A stretch of 64,000 nucleotides of DNA from NCBI GenBank assembly GCA_964057225.1, contig OZ059898.1:15291267-15355266 (forward strand). Reading direction: 5' to 3'. Both the position numbers and the translations under genes were made by a program. Position 1 is the stretch's first letter; the number at the start of each line of letters is the position of its first letter. The notes beneath the pieces were generated by a model that did not search any database, had not been told where the DNA came from, and was given only the letters and a program-made list of their open reading frames with translations. This document shows positions 51,138-62,575 of the stretch, piece by piece. The DNA is from Auanema rhodensis. Lineage: Eukaryota > Nematoda > Chromadorea > Rhabditida > Rhabditidae.

Positions 51138-51423
51138 TTCCTTTTAGTTCAAATACTTAATGCTTGCTTAATTCTTTTTTTTTTCAGGAAAAAAATGATG
51201 AGTGGATGATCTGTGATTTCAAAACAAACTGATTGTTCAATGTTTTCCACTTTTCTAATTCGTTTATGAGTTAAGATTAGAACTATATGAATTTCTTTTA
51301 ATTATTATTATTTTTATTAAAAAATTTAATTATATTATATATTAAAAGCTTTAATTATATAAATAATATATTTCAATTATTATATTTGAAGACCATCATA
51401 GCTCTTATTTCCCGCCATAGTGT

Positions 51424-51505
51424 GCAGTCATGTCCGAGTGGTTAAGGAGATTGACTAGAAATCAATTGGGCTCTGCCCGCGTAGGTTCGAATCCTGCTGA
51501 CTGCG
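51424..51505 (+). tRNA. tRNA-Ser (anticodon AGA)
   Basis: Seven perfect acceptor-stem pairs (GCAGTCA at 51424-51430 with TGACTGC at 51498-51504) and a discriminator G at 51505. The D-arm contains GTGGTTAAGG. The anticodon stem ATTGA/TCAAT closes the 7-nt loop CTAGAAA with anticodon AGA at 51457-51459, reading UCU and, with inosine, UCC and UCA. A long variable arm typical of serine tRNAs follows (GGGC pairing with GCCC), then the T-arm with GGTTCGAATCC. Boxes A and B are intact, no intron is present and no CCA is encoded, as expected for a nuclear gene. A short AT-rich stretch follows. Confidence 0.97.
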
Positions 51506-53229
51506 AATAATTTTTGTAGAATCAAGAAACAATTTTATTGATTCATTTGCTTCTCCTATCTGTCCTCTAGCTGTTCCTCGTCCGAATGTACCATAGATAC
51601 TGATTAGAGACTCATTGTTCATCTCTCTCCTGAAAGTGGAATGTCCTTTCAGATGGCAATGTATATGAAATTTTACTTTTTTCTTTGTTTTTTTTTATTG
51701 AAATAAGTCAAGTTGAACATAGAATAATACTATGTTGATGAATATTTCTTCAATCAAGATATGATACTTCTACATGGGATTTTCATATTCAAAGGATCCG
51801 GCACCCGTTTCTTCCTTCGCTTCCATACTGTAGAATCGCCAACGATGTTAGGCTCTAAGTTTGCGGCACTTGGTTCAGTTCCCCGTTTTTAAATCAATTT
51901 TATATTTTCTTTTTCATTTTAAATTTATTGTGCTGTTAAATAATATTTCTCGTGTAATATGACCTCTTACAAACCCATATACTCTTGACTGTACATGGCT
52001 CCATTACCCATGAACTGCTTGCTTAACAACTTGGTCAAAAAATATTCCAACTTTTCTGAAAATGTAAAAAAACCAAAGTAATTGAAACTGATTCACTAAA
52101 CAAGCTTAATCTTAACATTAATAAACTTGAAACATACAAGTATCGACAAACAAATAAAACATCTTAGAGATACACACGAAAGACGGAAGTTTCTAAAGCT
52201 ACTGGTACAAGATCTACTTGATTACTGTAAAAACAGTTGAATTATGGTTACCAGATAGCATGTAGAAGAATCAGAAATACTTCTTGACCACCTCAACAGA
52301 CACACCACACGATACCGATCAAGACACAAGATCATGCTCACAAAAATAAATAAACTTTCCAATATTCTTAATGTTTTATGAGGTCCAGAAAACAATTAGG
52401 AAGAGAAGCTGCCATTAAAAAGTTTAAATTTTCTGTTACTGTGTGAATTCTGTGTGAATTCTGCTACCTTGATCTCAAATACAAGTCACCCGTGCTCACA
52501 CATGCTCTAGCCATTCAGAAGCAGCCAAAACATTAAATGCTTCGAGTATTCTTCATACTTCAATTCAAGGTCGATTTTCCAATTATTTATTTTGCGCTTT
52601 CAATGCAATCGTTAGCAGTTTATATCACATCACTTTATGGATTTATGTGTTTTTTGGGCACTGATGTCGTTTCGCTCACTCCCGGGGGGGATTGTGATTG
52701 TGATATAAACTGCAATACAACATTTATGTGCTTTTTATTGATTCTTATTACTCTACCGGAAACGTGAACTTCACAATCTCGAACTGTGTTAACGTTCTCT
52801 CATGCTTATCTACTTATCCCTTAACTGTATTAACACGTTGACTAAAGTTTCAAACCTCGATCATCATGTGTTTACTCCTGATTATACATGAAGTTGTAGT
52901 AATATTTGCAAATGAAATCTTATTCGAAGTTTAACTTGAATATAATTTATTTGGTCTTTAAATTAGTCGACATTTAGACAATTCTCTATTTTTTCTGATA
53001 ATAATACTATTTCTTTAAGCAATTAAATCATCATATATGTTATCTGTGTTCTGAACATCCAGAATGGTCAGATCTCGTTCTGGTATTTATCAAAAGCAAT
53101 ACTGATTATAATTAAAAAAAAAATTTTTACAGATAACATGATATGTTACATTAGTAATGATAAGACGTATTCATTTCTGAGATAACCTTCTTCTCTTAAG
53201 GTACTTACAATCAGAACATCTGAACGAAC
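51506..53229. other. Intergenic region after the tRNA
   Basis: Moderately AT-rich DNA. A 76-codon frame at 52537-52767 has no supporting splice signals or motif, and a short G run lies near 52684. Nothing else was recognised. Confidence 0.5.
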
Positions 53230-53610
53230 ATGCCAGGTTCTTCTACGGTAAGATTCTTCTTTGTTTTGTTTTTAAAATAAAAGATATTTAGGATGAAGAT
53301 GAGCATAAATTCTTTGAAAGTCTATCGAACCTTTTGGAAATTGAGGATAGATATCATTTGCTCATATCTGAGATAGAAAAACTCATGGAAGATCTAAAGG
53401 TTATTACTATAATTCAAATAAATAATTTTAAAATTAATTCAGTTAAATCATGAGATTTGCTATCTTCGTTTGGAGAATATAAGATTGAAAATTGAATATG
53501 CAATGCTGAGAAGACAAAATCATTTCAATGTAAGAATTTATAAGAATTATTTCAATCAATGTCATCTTCTTCTAAATTGAAAATATTAATTTTAGGAAGA
53601 AGAACATTGA
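53230..53610 (+). CDS. Small coiled-coil protein, 75 aa, four exons
   Basis: The family is not recognised. Exons are 53230-53247, 53292-53399, 53443-53529 and 53596-53610. All three introns (44, 43 and 66 nt) are phase 0 with good gtaaga-type donors or cag/tag acceptors, and the joined frame is open from ATG to TGA. After a short MPGSST leader the protein is almost entirely charged heptad-like sequence (FFESLSNLLEIEDRY, LISEIEKLMEDLK, LRLENIRLKIEYAMLRR) ending in an acidic EEEH. This predicts an alpha-helical dimer. With no transmembrane segment or signal peptide it should be cytosolic or nuclear. Three tiny phase-0 introns in so short a frame make chance unlikely. An AATAAA-rich stretch follows near 53800. 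Confidence 0.72.
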
Positions 53611-55451
53611 AACCTTCAGAATATGAATCTAGAGGCTGGACCACAATTTCTTTTTGTTTATTTAGTTGAAAAGTTTGTAATTATTTTTTAAAATCTTTTG
53701 AAAAGTAATTTAAGTCTTAACTGAATATTTTTTTGTATAATCAGTGATTACTGAGTAATGAACGTTGCTTATTTAATTAAATGTTTTTTATTATTTATTT
53801 ATAAATAAATAAATAAAAATACATTGTAATAATCAAATATTTCATGATTTACAAGTATATTTGAGATCTTTAATTGAAATAGAAATCATCAAATATCTTT
53901 TGTATATTGACTATTCTAATAAACAAAAGAAAATCATTTTCTAATACTTACAACTTAAACAACTTATTCTTTGAATACAAATAAACTTCCAAATATAAAT
54001 CAGAGCTACTTCGGAACTGTAAGATAGCTTTATCGTAATTTTGATTTGTCATGTAATATGAGATCATTGATAAGAATAAATGAGTAAGAACTATTTTTAA
54101 AAATATCAAATTAATTGAACTTTGGAACTATTTGAAAGAAATTTTTGAAACATAAATAAGAAAAAGATATATTCTTTGAAAATCACATGTGTTCTTGTAT
54201 TAATTTTGCATGAAAAATGCACGTTTTACATATTGCAAGATGACTATCTTATCTTTTACTGATTAAAAATTTCTTATTATATTAAGATTAATATCTATAC
54301 AATTGAAAAACGGAAAAAAGAAAACATAATGATTCATAGAACACGTACAGTGTATACATCAATTGAGAAAAAGAAATATTTATAAGTTATTAAGCTTAAA
54401 TAAGTTTTATTTTACATATAATTCAGAGATAATTATATAATATAATTAATATAATTATAATAAAATTTATTTTATTTTACTCAAAAAGCATATATTACTC
54501 TTTTTCTCTTTATTTCCCTATCATCTAATTTGAAAAGTTATTCTAGACTATATTTGAAATTTATAAAAAACGTGCTCTAATCTTCAAGTGATTAGAGAAC
54601 ATTAAACTGAAACCTGATGTATTAAAGAACTAATAGAAGAATTTTTCAACTAAAAAACTGGAGCAAAGGTTAAATCTAATACATTCCCCAATTATTACAA
54701 AGTTATAACAATATCAAGTTGGTAACCAACAATGCTTATAAAGTTTCTAATTTAATTATTAATAGTTTAATTATGCTTTAATTCTTAAATTCAGATTTAA
54801 GTTTTATATGATTTATATATAATTAGTATAATTAATATATTTATTAAGAGAAAAACCAAAAATCATTTTTTGAAATAGCTGAAAATCAAATGAATGAGCT
54901 TACTTTAGAAGTAAGAATCTGATTTTCTTTGAGATCGTATGTATATCCCAAATGAAATTGAAGAAAGATATAGCCTTCTAGACACATCTCGTTGTACCCA
55001 CCTTTAACAACCTTTTTTCAGATAAATATGTGATTATTTTGATTATTTGTATCAATAACAACAACAACAACAAAAATCTAGAAAAACATCTAATTTTCCC
55101 TCTATTTATCTGACAAACAAGGTTTTATTTAAATATTTTCAAATAAAAGAATTCAAATCACAAATTAAGAAACTAATCTCATCAAATGAATTATATCTTA
55201 TAAAACATAATTTATTTTTAGCTTAAATTTATCTATTACCTAATTTCTTTTCATAAAAAAAAACGTTCTCTTATCGCTTTTGTTTCTTCCTGTTTCTTCC
55301 TTTTTATTTTCTTTGTTAGAAATTTCTAAATTATCTTGCCCATATCTGATGCAATATGTTGTAAAGCATAGTATAAATCTCAAAAACTTACTGTGAGTCT
55401 CCAAAACCTCTAAAAACTGGCAGTGGATAAGCTTATAAAGCATATAATCAA
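53611..55451. other. Very AT-rich intergenic region
   Basis: Contains the 3' end of the coiled-coil gene, a run of AAAT units near 53800-53818 and long A/T tracts. No exon-like segment was seen. Confidence 0.55.
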
Positions 55452-55689
55452 ATGCCATCTGTTTCTAAATTGAATAGCAAATTGCAAGAACTTAGTGGTG
55501 ATTGATTCTTTTTTTTTCAGAAAATATATTTTATTATTAATTATAAAAATTATTTATTATGTAAAGTATTTTGTTAATTTTTGAAAATAATCATAAATGA
55601 TATATGTATATGTATTTTGATAAATGTTCGTGCCAGGAGATGGTGGAGAAGAATCATCAAACTCGTCCAGCTTTCAGCATAAAAACTGA
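55452..55689 (+). CDS. Candidate 32-aa two-exon microgene
   Basis: Exon 1 (55452-55497) starts with ATG and ends in phase 1 at a gtgatt donor. Exon 2 (55637-55689) begins after tgccag and ends at TGA. Joined, they encode a hydrophilic peptide starting MPSVSKLNSKLQELSG and continuing with an acidic, Ser-rich part (GGEESSNSS). A cluster of AATAAA-like signals follows within about 60 nt of the stop, which fits a terminal exon. No family is recognised. It could be the end of a longer gene whose upstream exons I did not find, or a coincidence. Confidence 0.35.
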
Positions 55690-56654
55690 AGATGAACAAA
55701 CAAGCTTTAGGAAGTATCTTCTACTTATGTTACTAAAAATAAAATAATAAAATTTCTCATGAATCAAAGAAATAAAATTTAATCTAATCTAATCAATTTA
55801 GTAAGTAAGTTCGTTCTCAGAAGATAACTCTATCTATAAGAACTTCAAAACATTTAATGATTCATACAAATTTATCATTTATTTTAATTAAAAATCAAAA
55901 AAATGTATGATAAACTGTGATGAGTAACTCAAATTGGTTATCATTCTTCTTATTTTTTATAAAATTTATCAATAAAGACATTACATTCTAGTTTTGTATG
56001 CACTTTCTATCATTGAATTCTTAATAATAAAACTGATGTTTAATCTCAAAATTCATCATAAATCATATTTCTAATTTATTTTATCAAAAAGATTTAAATA
56101 ATCAGTTTAATTATCAAACTATATACAAATAAATAAAATTTTAAAAAAATTACAGAAGGAATGATAATTTCTTTTTGATTTTCCGTTCTGATTTCGAGAA
56201 CGCATACCATATGCATATTCCCTACTCTCCTCTCCTCTCCCCTCAATAATTGAAATAATTTTCTCATAACTATGTATATGTAAATACAAATATATTTATA
56301 CAAAACAATATTTTAAATTTCTAAATATGATTATACAAATTAAAAAAATATTTTATTATTATTGTAAAACAAATTATGAATTACCTACAAAATCACACTG
56401 AAGCTCAGATGTTTTGAATTCCTAATTTCAATCATTTTTCTTTTTTTTTTTAATTCAAAATACAAAGTATGTAACTAAACACTTTTTCTCAGATTTGAAA
56501 AAAAAGAAGATAAGTAGATAGATACAATTGATAATTAAAAATTTCTTGATTAATTACTTTTTTTTTATACTTACAAGTTCATTTAATACATTGGTCTTAT
56601 TAATTGGATTTATCTATGATGCTTATAGAGAGAGAAAGAGAGAGAGAGAGAGAG

Positions 56655-56700
<46 letters not shown>

Positions 56701-56976
56701 GTGATGAGCATACACTTCATACACATTTTGATCGTACACGAGTGCATGACGAGATATTGATAATACAGCCAGATCGTATAATCGGATATTATTTATATGA
56801 ATTTTAATTAAAGTTTATTCTATTTTATTTAATATTTTACTCATTTTCAAACAATTTAAAACAATTTTTTGGACAATTAATCCAGATTATCTTTAATATT
56901 ATCAAGAGGAAATGAACTGTATTTAGTTGTATAGACAGCATAATTTATATTTTCATTCAACCATCGATAGAACAGA
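55690..56976. other. Intergenic region upstream of the secreted-protein gene
   Basis: AT-rich, with a (GA)n array at 56626-56697 and no exon-like segment. The promoter of the gene starting at 56977 should lie here. Confidence 0.5.
56626..56697. repeat. (GA)n microsatellite
   Basis: About 70 bp of GA repeats about 280 bp upstream of the secreted-protein start codon. Confidence 0.9.
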
Positions 56977-58600
56977 ATGGTTAACCGGCCCTCAGGTCGT
57001 TGTGTTACAACATATCTCATATGTCTAACTATACTCAACTATGTACTAACTGCTGATAGTAGAAAATTCGATGAAGCTCATATGCTCTATCATCAACCTA
57101 TACTTCAAACTCTAACTATTGGAAACTATACTGACGACAGACTTGACAACTTATTGCCTGGTACGCTACGTCCAACGATATGTGAGCTTAAGCTTTTCAA
57201 ATCAAGCTCATCTAATTACTTCAGCAGACGATGAGCAAATCTTGTTAAGCCAAATGCGTAATGCATCTGCTTTCGAGTTTCGCTATAATGAAACTTCAAA
57301 TCTCATGAAGGTAACATTGTATCATGATGATGATCTATCTCTTCAAGTTCCAAGTTCATGATGATATCTCCGCATTTTCAGTTAATCATGGGATTCCACA
57401 AGACATACTATGCTGTTGATGGAATATTACCACCACAAGCTATAAATTATCTTATAAAAGAGGTATTTATCTATAAAAAAACAAACAAACAAACAAATAA
57501 TATTATTTATTTTAGATTAATCCCAATATATTTATTTCAAAAAATTATACAGATTTTCAAATACGACAACATATATCACACATAACTGACTGTTTTACTC
57601 CTGGTATTATGGTATATTATATATATATATACATGATTATATAATATTATAATTGAAAATTATAGAAAAGAATCACAAAAACATTGAAGAAAATTGAAAA
57701 TTACTATGTTAATTTCCTAAAAGAACCTAGAGTAAGCCAAATATTTTCATATTATTCACTGTTTATATAGATTGCAACGAAAGGTAAAAAGATGGTTGAA
57801 GATTTCAAATCTGGAGCTTTATTCCGTTTTCCAAATGGATCGGTAAGTTCATATCTATAGATTAAAGCTTAAAAACTAATTAATTTGTTATAATTATTTA
57901 GAAATTTTATTATTTATTTATAGTTAACATTAGAATGTAAAGATATGACACGTGATGAAGAATGGGAAGCATCAGTATTTGATCCACTTCGATTACTGTA
58001 TCTAGAATATCCTAACTTTGCTAAAACATCAGAACAAGCTAAGCAACTTGATGATTCAGTGTATTATAAGAAATTTGAGAAATTCTATGAAACTGATGAT
58101 GTAAATGATAGAAATGGTAAGAAATTTCTTATTTTCTTATAACTTTTAAAGAATTTATGTTTAAAGATACAAATTCTACTGATAGTATTGAGACTTCTTA
58201 TCAGCCTGTAACTAATCTTGATGATTGTCCCACTCTGCTGGTTAATAATGTAAACCTAACGGCACAACAGCTTAAAGATTGCTTAGGAGAGGATTTCCTA
58301 AAAAATCCAGGCGGTGATATAGCTACTGTACCTCTGATACCGAATTTCAATGACGAAATACCCGAATTCGATATATTCACTTATACTCTGAAGAAATTCA
58401 ATAATATCAATAAGGAATCCGTTTATCAACCAGTTGAAACATCATACTCAACTGATGATCTTCCAACCAATCTGTATGCACCTCAAGTACCTTTGGGAGA
58501 AAACACACATAATTCATCTGATGATGTAAAGCCAAAAGTCAGCAAGCGCGGAAGGCAAGTCTTAACATTAGGAGATGCTATAATTCGCCAACAAAAATAA
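56977..58600 (+). CDS. Secreted or lumenal protein of unknown family, 409 aa
   Basis: I do not recognise this protein. Exons are 56977-57160, 57207-57310, 57382-57462, 57516-57611, 57666-57731, 57771-57842, 57924-58116 and 58167-58600; phases close and the frame is open to TAA. The N-terminus is a likely signal peptide (hydrophobic core YLICLTILNYVLT, cleavage near TADS). No second membrane segment is seen. Several N-glycosylation sequons (NYT, NAS, NET, NGS, NST, NLT) support passage through the secretory pathway. The middle has basic helices (KRITKTLKKIENYY); the C-terminal 145 residues are one exon, acidic and low in cysteine, ending in a basic RGRQVL segment and RQQK. Without the first introns the frame breaks, so the splice model matters. 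A poly(A) signal lies 22 nt after the stop. It may be a nematode-restricted orphan. Confidence 0.8.
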
Positions 58601-58621
58601 ATTTGAAAAGACGAATTAATG

Positions 58622-58627
58622 AATAAA
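58622..58627 (+). terminator. Poly(A) signal of the secreted-protein gene
   Basis: Canonical AATAAA starting 22 nt after the TAA at 58598-58600, on the sense strand. Confidence 0.6.
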
Positions 58628-58978
58628 ACATTTAATTTTTGACATTCTTTTCTTTTATTTTTGTAAATTTTAATATAAATCTTCATAATAACTTAATAAA
58701 TTATTCTTATATAGATATAAATATAGAAATTATATAATAATATACATTTAGCACTTACTTATGTCTAATATAATTTGCAAAAAATTCAATTTTGCAACAA
58801 CAAATTTATCAAAAATGTTATTAACTACTTGGAAATTGGCTATTCAATTATCAAAAATTCATATATCTTATATGAAATATAGAGAAGATATAGAGAAGGA
58901 AGTATGAAATTACTATATTATATAGTATATGATGAATGAGTGAATGATGAACTATCTGTTCTTCAATATCTTTCTATC

Positions 58979-58981
<3 letters not shown>

Positions 58982-59022
<41 letters not shown>
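58982..59022. repeat. (CT)n microsatellite
   Basis: Pure CT array of about 40 bp on the plus strand. Confidence 0.95.
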
Positions 59023-59835
59023 AGTCTATATACAGTATACAGATAGATTCATAGAAATGATATTTAACAACAAAAAGTAAAAAGAATTCAAAGAATTGAA
59101 AAAAGAAGAAAATTTAAACAGATGTTTGTACATACTATGTCTGTCTAGTATGATGATAGCTTCTTTCTAATTTGTATTTATATGAGCTTAAAGCTTTTTT
59201 TTTTCATCTTCATCTTAGAATAAATAAATTTATAGTTTGATCAAATTAAAATTTCTGTTTTCTTTTAATTATTTTTTATTTTTTATTTTTATTTATATGT
59301 ATTCGATTTCCCGCATGAGATGCCTGTATGAGATTTCGCACATGAGAAACTGCTTCATGTATGTGATTTAGCTGTTTGATAAACCCAATTCTTTACTCAA
59401 ATTCCCGTACAAAAAAATGATTTTTGTGTAGATTTGTACATGAAAAACTTTAATTTTCTTGAGACATTCCCCCAGGCTTTGAAATGATTCATTAGAATTC
59501 ATTCTATAACTCAACTCATTACCATGTGCAACAGTCATAAGATTCTTTCTATTATTCATTAAATATCAAAAAAACAATTTATTTCAAAGTTTTTAAAGTT
59601 TTAAAGTTTCAAACAAGTTATAGAATGAATAAGAAGTTCAAAATGTTATCTTTGATTGTATTTCTTGATCTAGAGAACATTCGCATGATAGTTTCATCAG
59701 AAACAAACTGTTTTTCTTTTCCAAAAAACAAGTCATTTTGTATCTTTTGATGATTTTCATATAAGAAGAACTATAATATATTCATAGATTATATATGTAT
59801 CATTATAATTATTAATAGATAAATAGATAATAAGC

Positions 59836-59839
<4 letters not shown>

Positions 59840-59878
<39 letters not shown>
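59840..59878. repeat. (CT)n microsatellite
   Basis: Pure CT array of about 38 bp on the plus strand, just upstream of the candidate secreted-peptide gene. Confidence 0.95.
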
Positions 59879-59881
<3 letters not shown>

Positions 59882-59929
59882 CGACAAAAGGTTTTATCTG
59901 AATTTTGAACAAATCATTCACGCTCAAAC

Positions 59930-60196
59930 ATGAAATTACTATTTCTCTTCATGTTCTTCTGGTTAATTAGCAATCGTTTAATATCAGTTCAATACATTTG
60001 ATTCGATTCTCTCCATTCGAACATCTTAAATCTGATAATCATCTCTGTAAATTCAGAATGACAAGTAGCAGAAGAACAAGTACGAGTTGAGAAATATAAA
60101 TTTCCTTCTGTGAAAACTATATCAGCTGGCTGTATCGTGACAGGTGCAGCTTTCGCCAACCTACCATTCTATACTTATCAGTGTGTGTCTGTGTGA
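59930..60196 (+). CDS. Candidate secreted peptide, 56 aa
   Basis: Exon 1 (59930-59975) encodes a strong signal-peptide core (MKLLFLFMFFWLISN) and ends in phase 1 at a gtttaa donor. Exon 2 (60072-60196) follows gtagcag, restores the frame and ends at TGA. The predicted mature peptide is about 41 residues, starts QEQVRVEKYKFPS and has two cysteines. The stop lies only 9 nt before the start codon of the srt gene on the same strand, too close for two ordinary adjacent genes. Either the peptide's true last exon lies elsewhere, or this is an alternative 5' region of the receptor transcript. No family is recognised. Confidence 0.33.
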
Positions 60197-60205
60197 GTGT
60201 GGAAG

Positions 60206-61980
60206 ATGAACCAATTATTCTACTATGATTCTATAGATCAACATCCATTATATAACTGCAGGTAAATTTCTTTTAGATTTATTTGAAACTTAAAGCTTAA
60301 AACTTAAAACTTAAAACTTAAAACTTAAAACCATTTGCTTTGTAGTGCTTTGACAGCAGAAAAGATAGCCTTAAGTCATTCTATTCAACGCCCATATTGG
60401 GGAATAGCCATAATCCTTTATGGGATTATTTCTCAGGTTTTCACATAGTTAAGCATTAATTATAAAACTTAATTTCAGACATTATATGTACTTTCTTTGA
60501 AAGTTATTGTAATGAAAGCAAATTTTAGCTTATCTTGTTATAAAATAATGCTTATACTCGGCTTAAATGATATGCTTTCATCCATTAATAGTAATATCAT
60601 ACTTGGCTATTGTATCTATGCTGGTATTTCATTTTGTGATGCTCCAAGTTTCATATACGCTACAGGATGTGTTCATTACTGTAAGATTCAAGCTTAAAAC
60701 TTAAAACTTTCATTACCAACTTTTCCATATATAGTTTGTTTTGTGACAAGTGGATTTTTCGGTCTTCTATTAGCTTTAAATCGTTCATTAGAAGTTTCAA
60801 AGCATAAAGCTTTATGTTATTTGAAAGTTACATTCTTTGATGGAGATCGTACATACTTTTCCATAGCATTTGGAATTATATACAGCTTTGTCTTACAATT
60901 CTTCGGTAAAGCAGCATTGTTTAACAATACGTTTGGCTGTTTCCATCATGATCCTCTGATTTTTGACGATCGATCTGAAGAGGTATGATCTGAAAAACAA
61001 AGAAATACAAATCATATTCTATAACTATATTAATTATATTTCAGTATAAAGATTATATAATGATTATAAATAATCTTTTTGTATTCATATTAGCAGCCAT
61101 TTTTACTATTTTTTATTTTTATACCATATTGAAGAGAATTGAACTTTTTGCCAATTTTTCTACACAACGAAGAGTTCGAATATCTTTTTTCAATCTAGAT
61201 TTTAAAAAATCTTTAATTATTTTAGATTTTTACACAAGCTTTAGCACTAAATATGCTTACATGGACAGTAGCATTTGCTTATTTCTGTATTATATTTTCA
61301 TTAATAGAATTTGATCCGTTTATTGAAATGGTTATGTATGAAATTTCAACAGGTATGGATCATCTAAATATCTTTATATGGCTTTAGTGCATTTGTTGCC
61401 ACCCACCACTCAGTTCAGTGAAAATTCAATTTTATGTTAGCGGTTGTCTATCAAGCAAGAAGTTATAAGCTTAGGCATATCCACTGCCTAGAGTTAAGCT
61501 TAGGCTTAGACTTATCCACTGCCTAGAGTTAAGCTTAGGCTTATCCATTGCCTAGAGTTAAGCTTAGGTTTAGGCTTATCCATTGCCTATAGTATTTGAG
61601 GATACTTTTTTCGAGACTCAAAAGTTAAAAAAAACAAAATCATTTTGAAATATTTGAGGTGGCAACAAATGCAATAGAATCTTATCTATATGTATTCATA
61701 TATACTTATATAGTTAACTATATTATATATAATTACAGGACTTCCAGCTATCATATATGTTACTATCAATCATACTATTAAACAAGGAGTTAAAAAGGAT
61801 CTTCAATATATATTAAAGTTGTGTTATAACGTAGAGATATCCAATGTTTTTAGCTTCAGAACAAAGTTTCAGTATCCAAAAAAAATATTAGGACAAGCAG
61901 CCATCACTCCGTCAACAACAACAACAACAACAGGAACATTACCAACAACAAAACCTCCACAGCTTGAGACATCATCATAG
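60206..61980 (+). CDS. Serpentine chemoreceptor, class T (Srt-like 7TM)
   Basis: A nematode chemosensory GPCR. Exons are 60206-60261, 60346-60436, 60479-60680, 60735-60982, 61045-61173, 61226-61352 and 61739-61980; phases close, 364 aa. Family marks in order: LYNCS before TM1, RPYWGIAIILYG in TM1, CYKIMLILGLNDM in TM2, ISFCDAPSFIYATG in TM3, LLLALNRSLEV in place of a DRY motif, a long second outer loop with FGCFHHDPLIF, and GLPAIIYVTINHTIKQ in TM7. Seven hydrophobic segments are evident. The C-terminal tail is Thr/Pro-rich (STTTTTTGTLPTTKPP), encoded by an ACA repeat. The short first exon is typical of the family. The last intron (386 nt) carries a minisatellite, and heptamer repeats lie in introns 1 and 3. 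Confidence 0.9.
60289..60332. repeat. CTTAAAA heptamer tandem repeat in srt intron 1
   Basis: About five tandem copies of a 7-bp unit, with a degenerate AAGCTTAAAA at its left edge. A two-unit copy of the same motif lies in intron 3 at about 60688-60705. Confidence 0.9.
61467..61591. repeat. TTAGGC-containing minisatellite in srt intron 6
   Basis: Four imperfect tandem units of about 29-35 bp, each beginning AAGCTTAGGC and ending TATCCACTGCC or TATCCATTGCC plus TAGAGTT. Units differ mainly by gain or loss of a 6-bp block related to TTAGGC, the telomeric hexamer of many nematodes. Confidence 0.85.
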
Positions 61981-62485
61981 TCTCCTTCTTCTTCTTCTTC
62001 TTCTTCTTCAAAAGAAAATATGATTTGAAATGTAGGTTAAACTCAATAATTTCTGTCTGTAAACACAGTTTCACAATACTCTGTATTAATCTGAAAGCTA
62101 TTGAACAAGATGAAAGTCTATTCAAGCCGAGATCTATACCCAAGGGTTCATTGGCTGAAGAAAAACTATTTTTTTCAAATTTAAATGATTATAATTAACG
62201 TTTTGAGATTTTAAATTATTTTCAGAAGATGATAATCAAAAGATATATATAGTATGTATTTTTATTAATTAGTTTATTTGGAACTTAACTATACATTCTG
62301 CGTATTAAGTTTTTATTTTTAAAACTTATAAAAATAATTCTGATTTGATTGTATTCAATCAAATATATTTATATATATTCTTTAAAATAATAATAAGATA
62401 TGTACTGTACTTTTTGTATATTTTACAATTCTTTTTGTGAATAAATATTAATTTTCTTATATATGTATACTTTCTTTCTCTTTAT

Positions 62486-62575
<90 letters not shown>

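Larger units (their letters stand above)
49705..51423. other. Region upstream of the glypican gene
   Basis: Holds the presumed glypican promoter and 5' UTR (minus strand), GA-rich DNA at 49857-49948, a (GA)n array at 50383-50477 and a (CT)n array at 51010-51137. No coding exon was recognised. Confidence 0.55.
58601..59929. other. Intergenic region with two (CT)n arrays
   Basis: Starts with the AATAAA of the secreted-protein gene, then AT-rich DNA with CT arrays at 58982-59022 and 59840-59878. No gene was recognised; the 63-codon minus-strand frame at 59368-59559 has no support. Confidence 0.55.

Noticed and set aside
61467-61591. Regularly spaced repeats that could suggest a CRISPR-like array.
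   Set aside because: The host is a eukaryote, the units are directly tandem and unequal, and there are no unique spacers.
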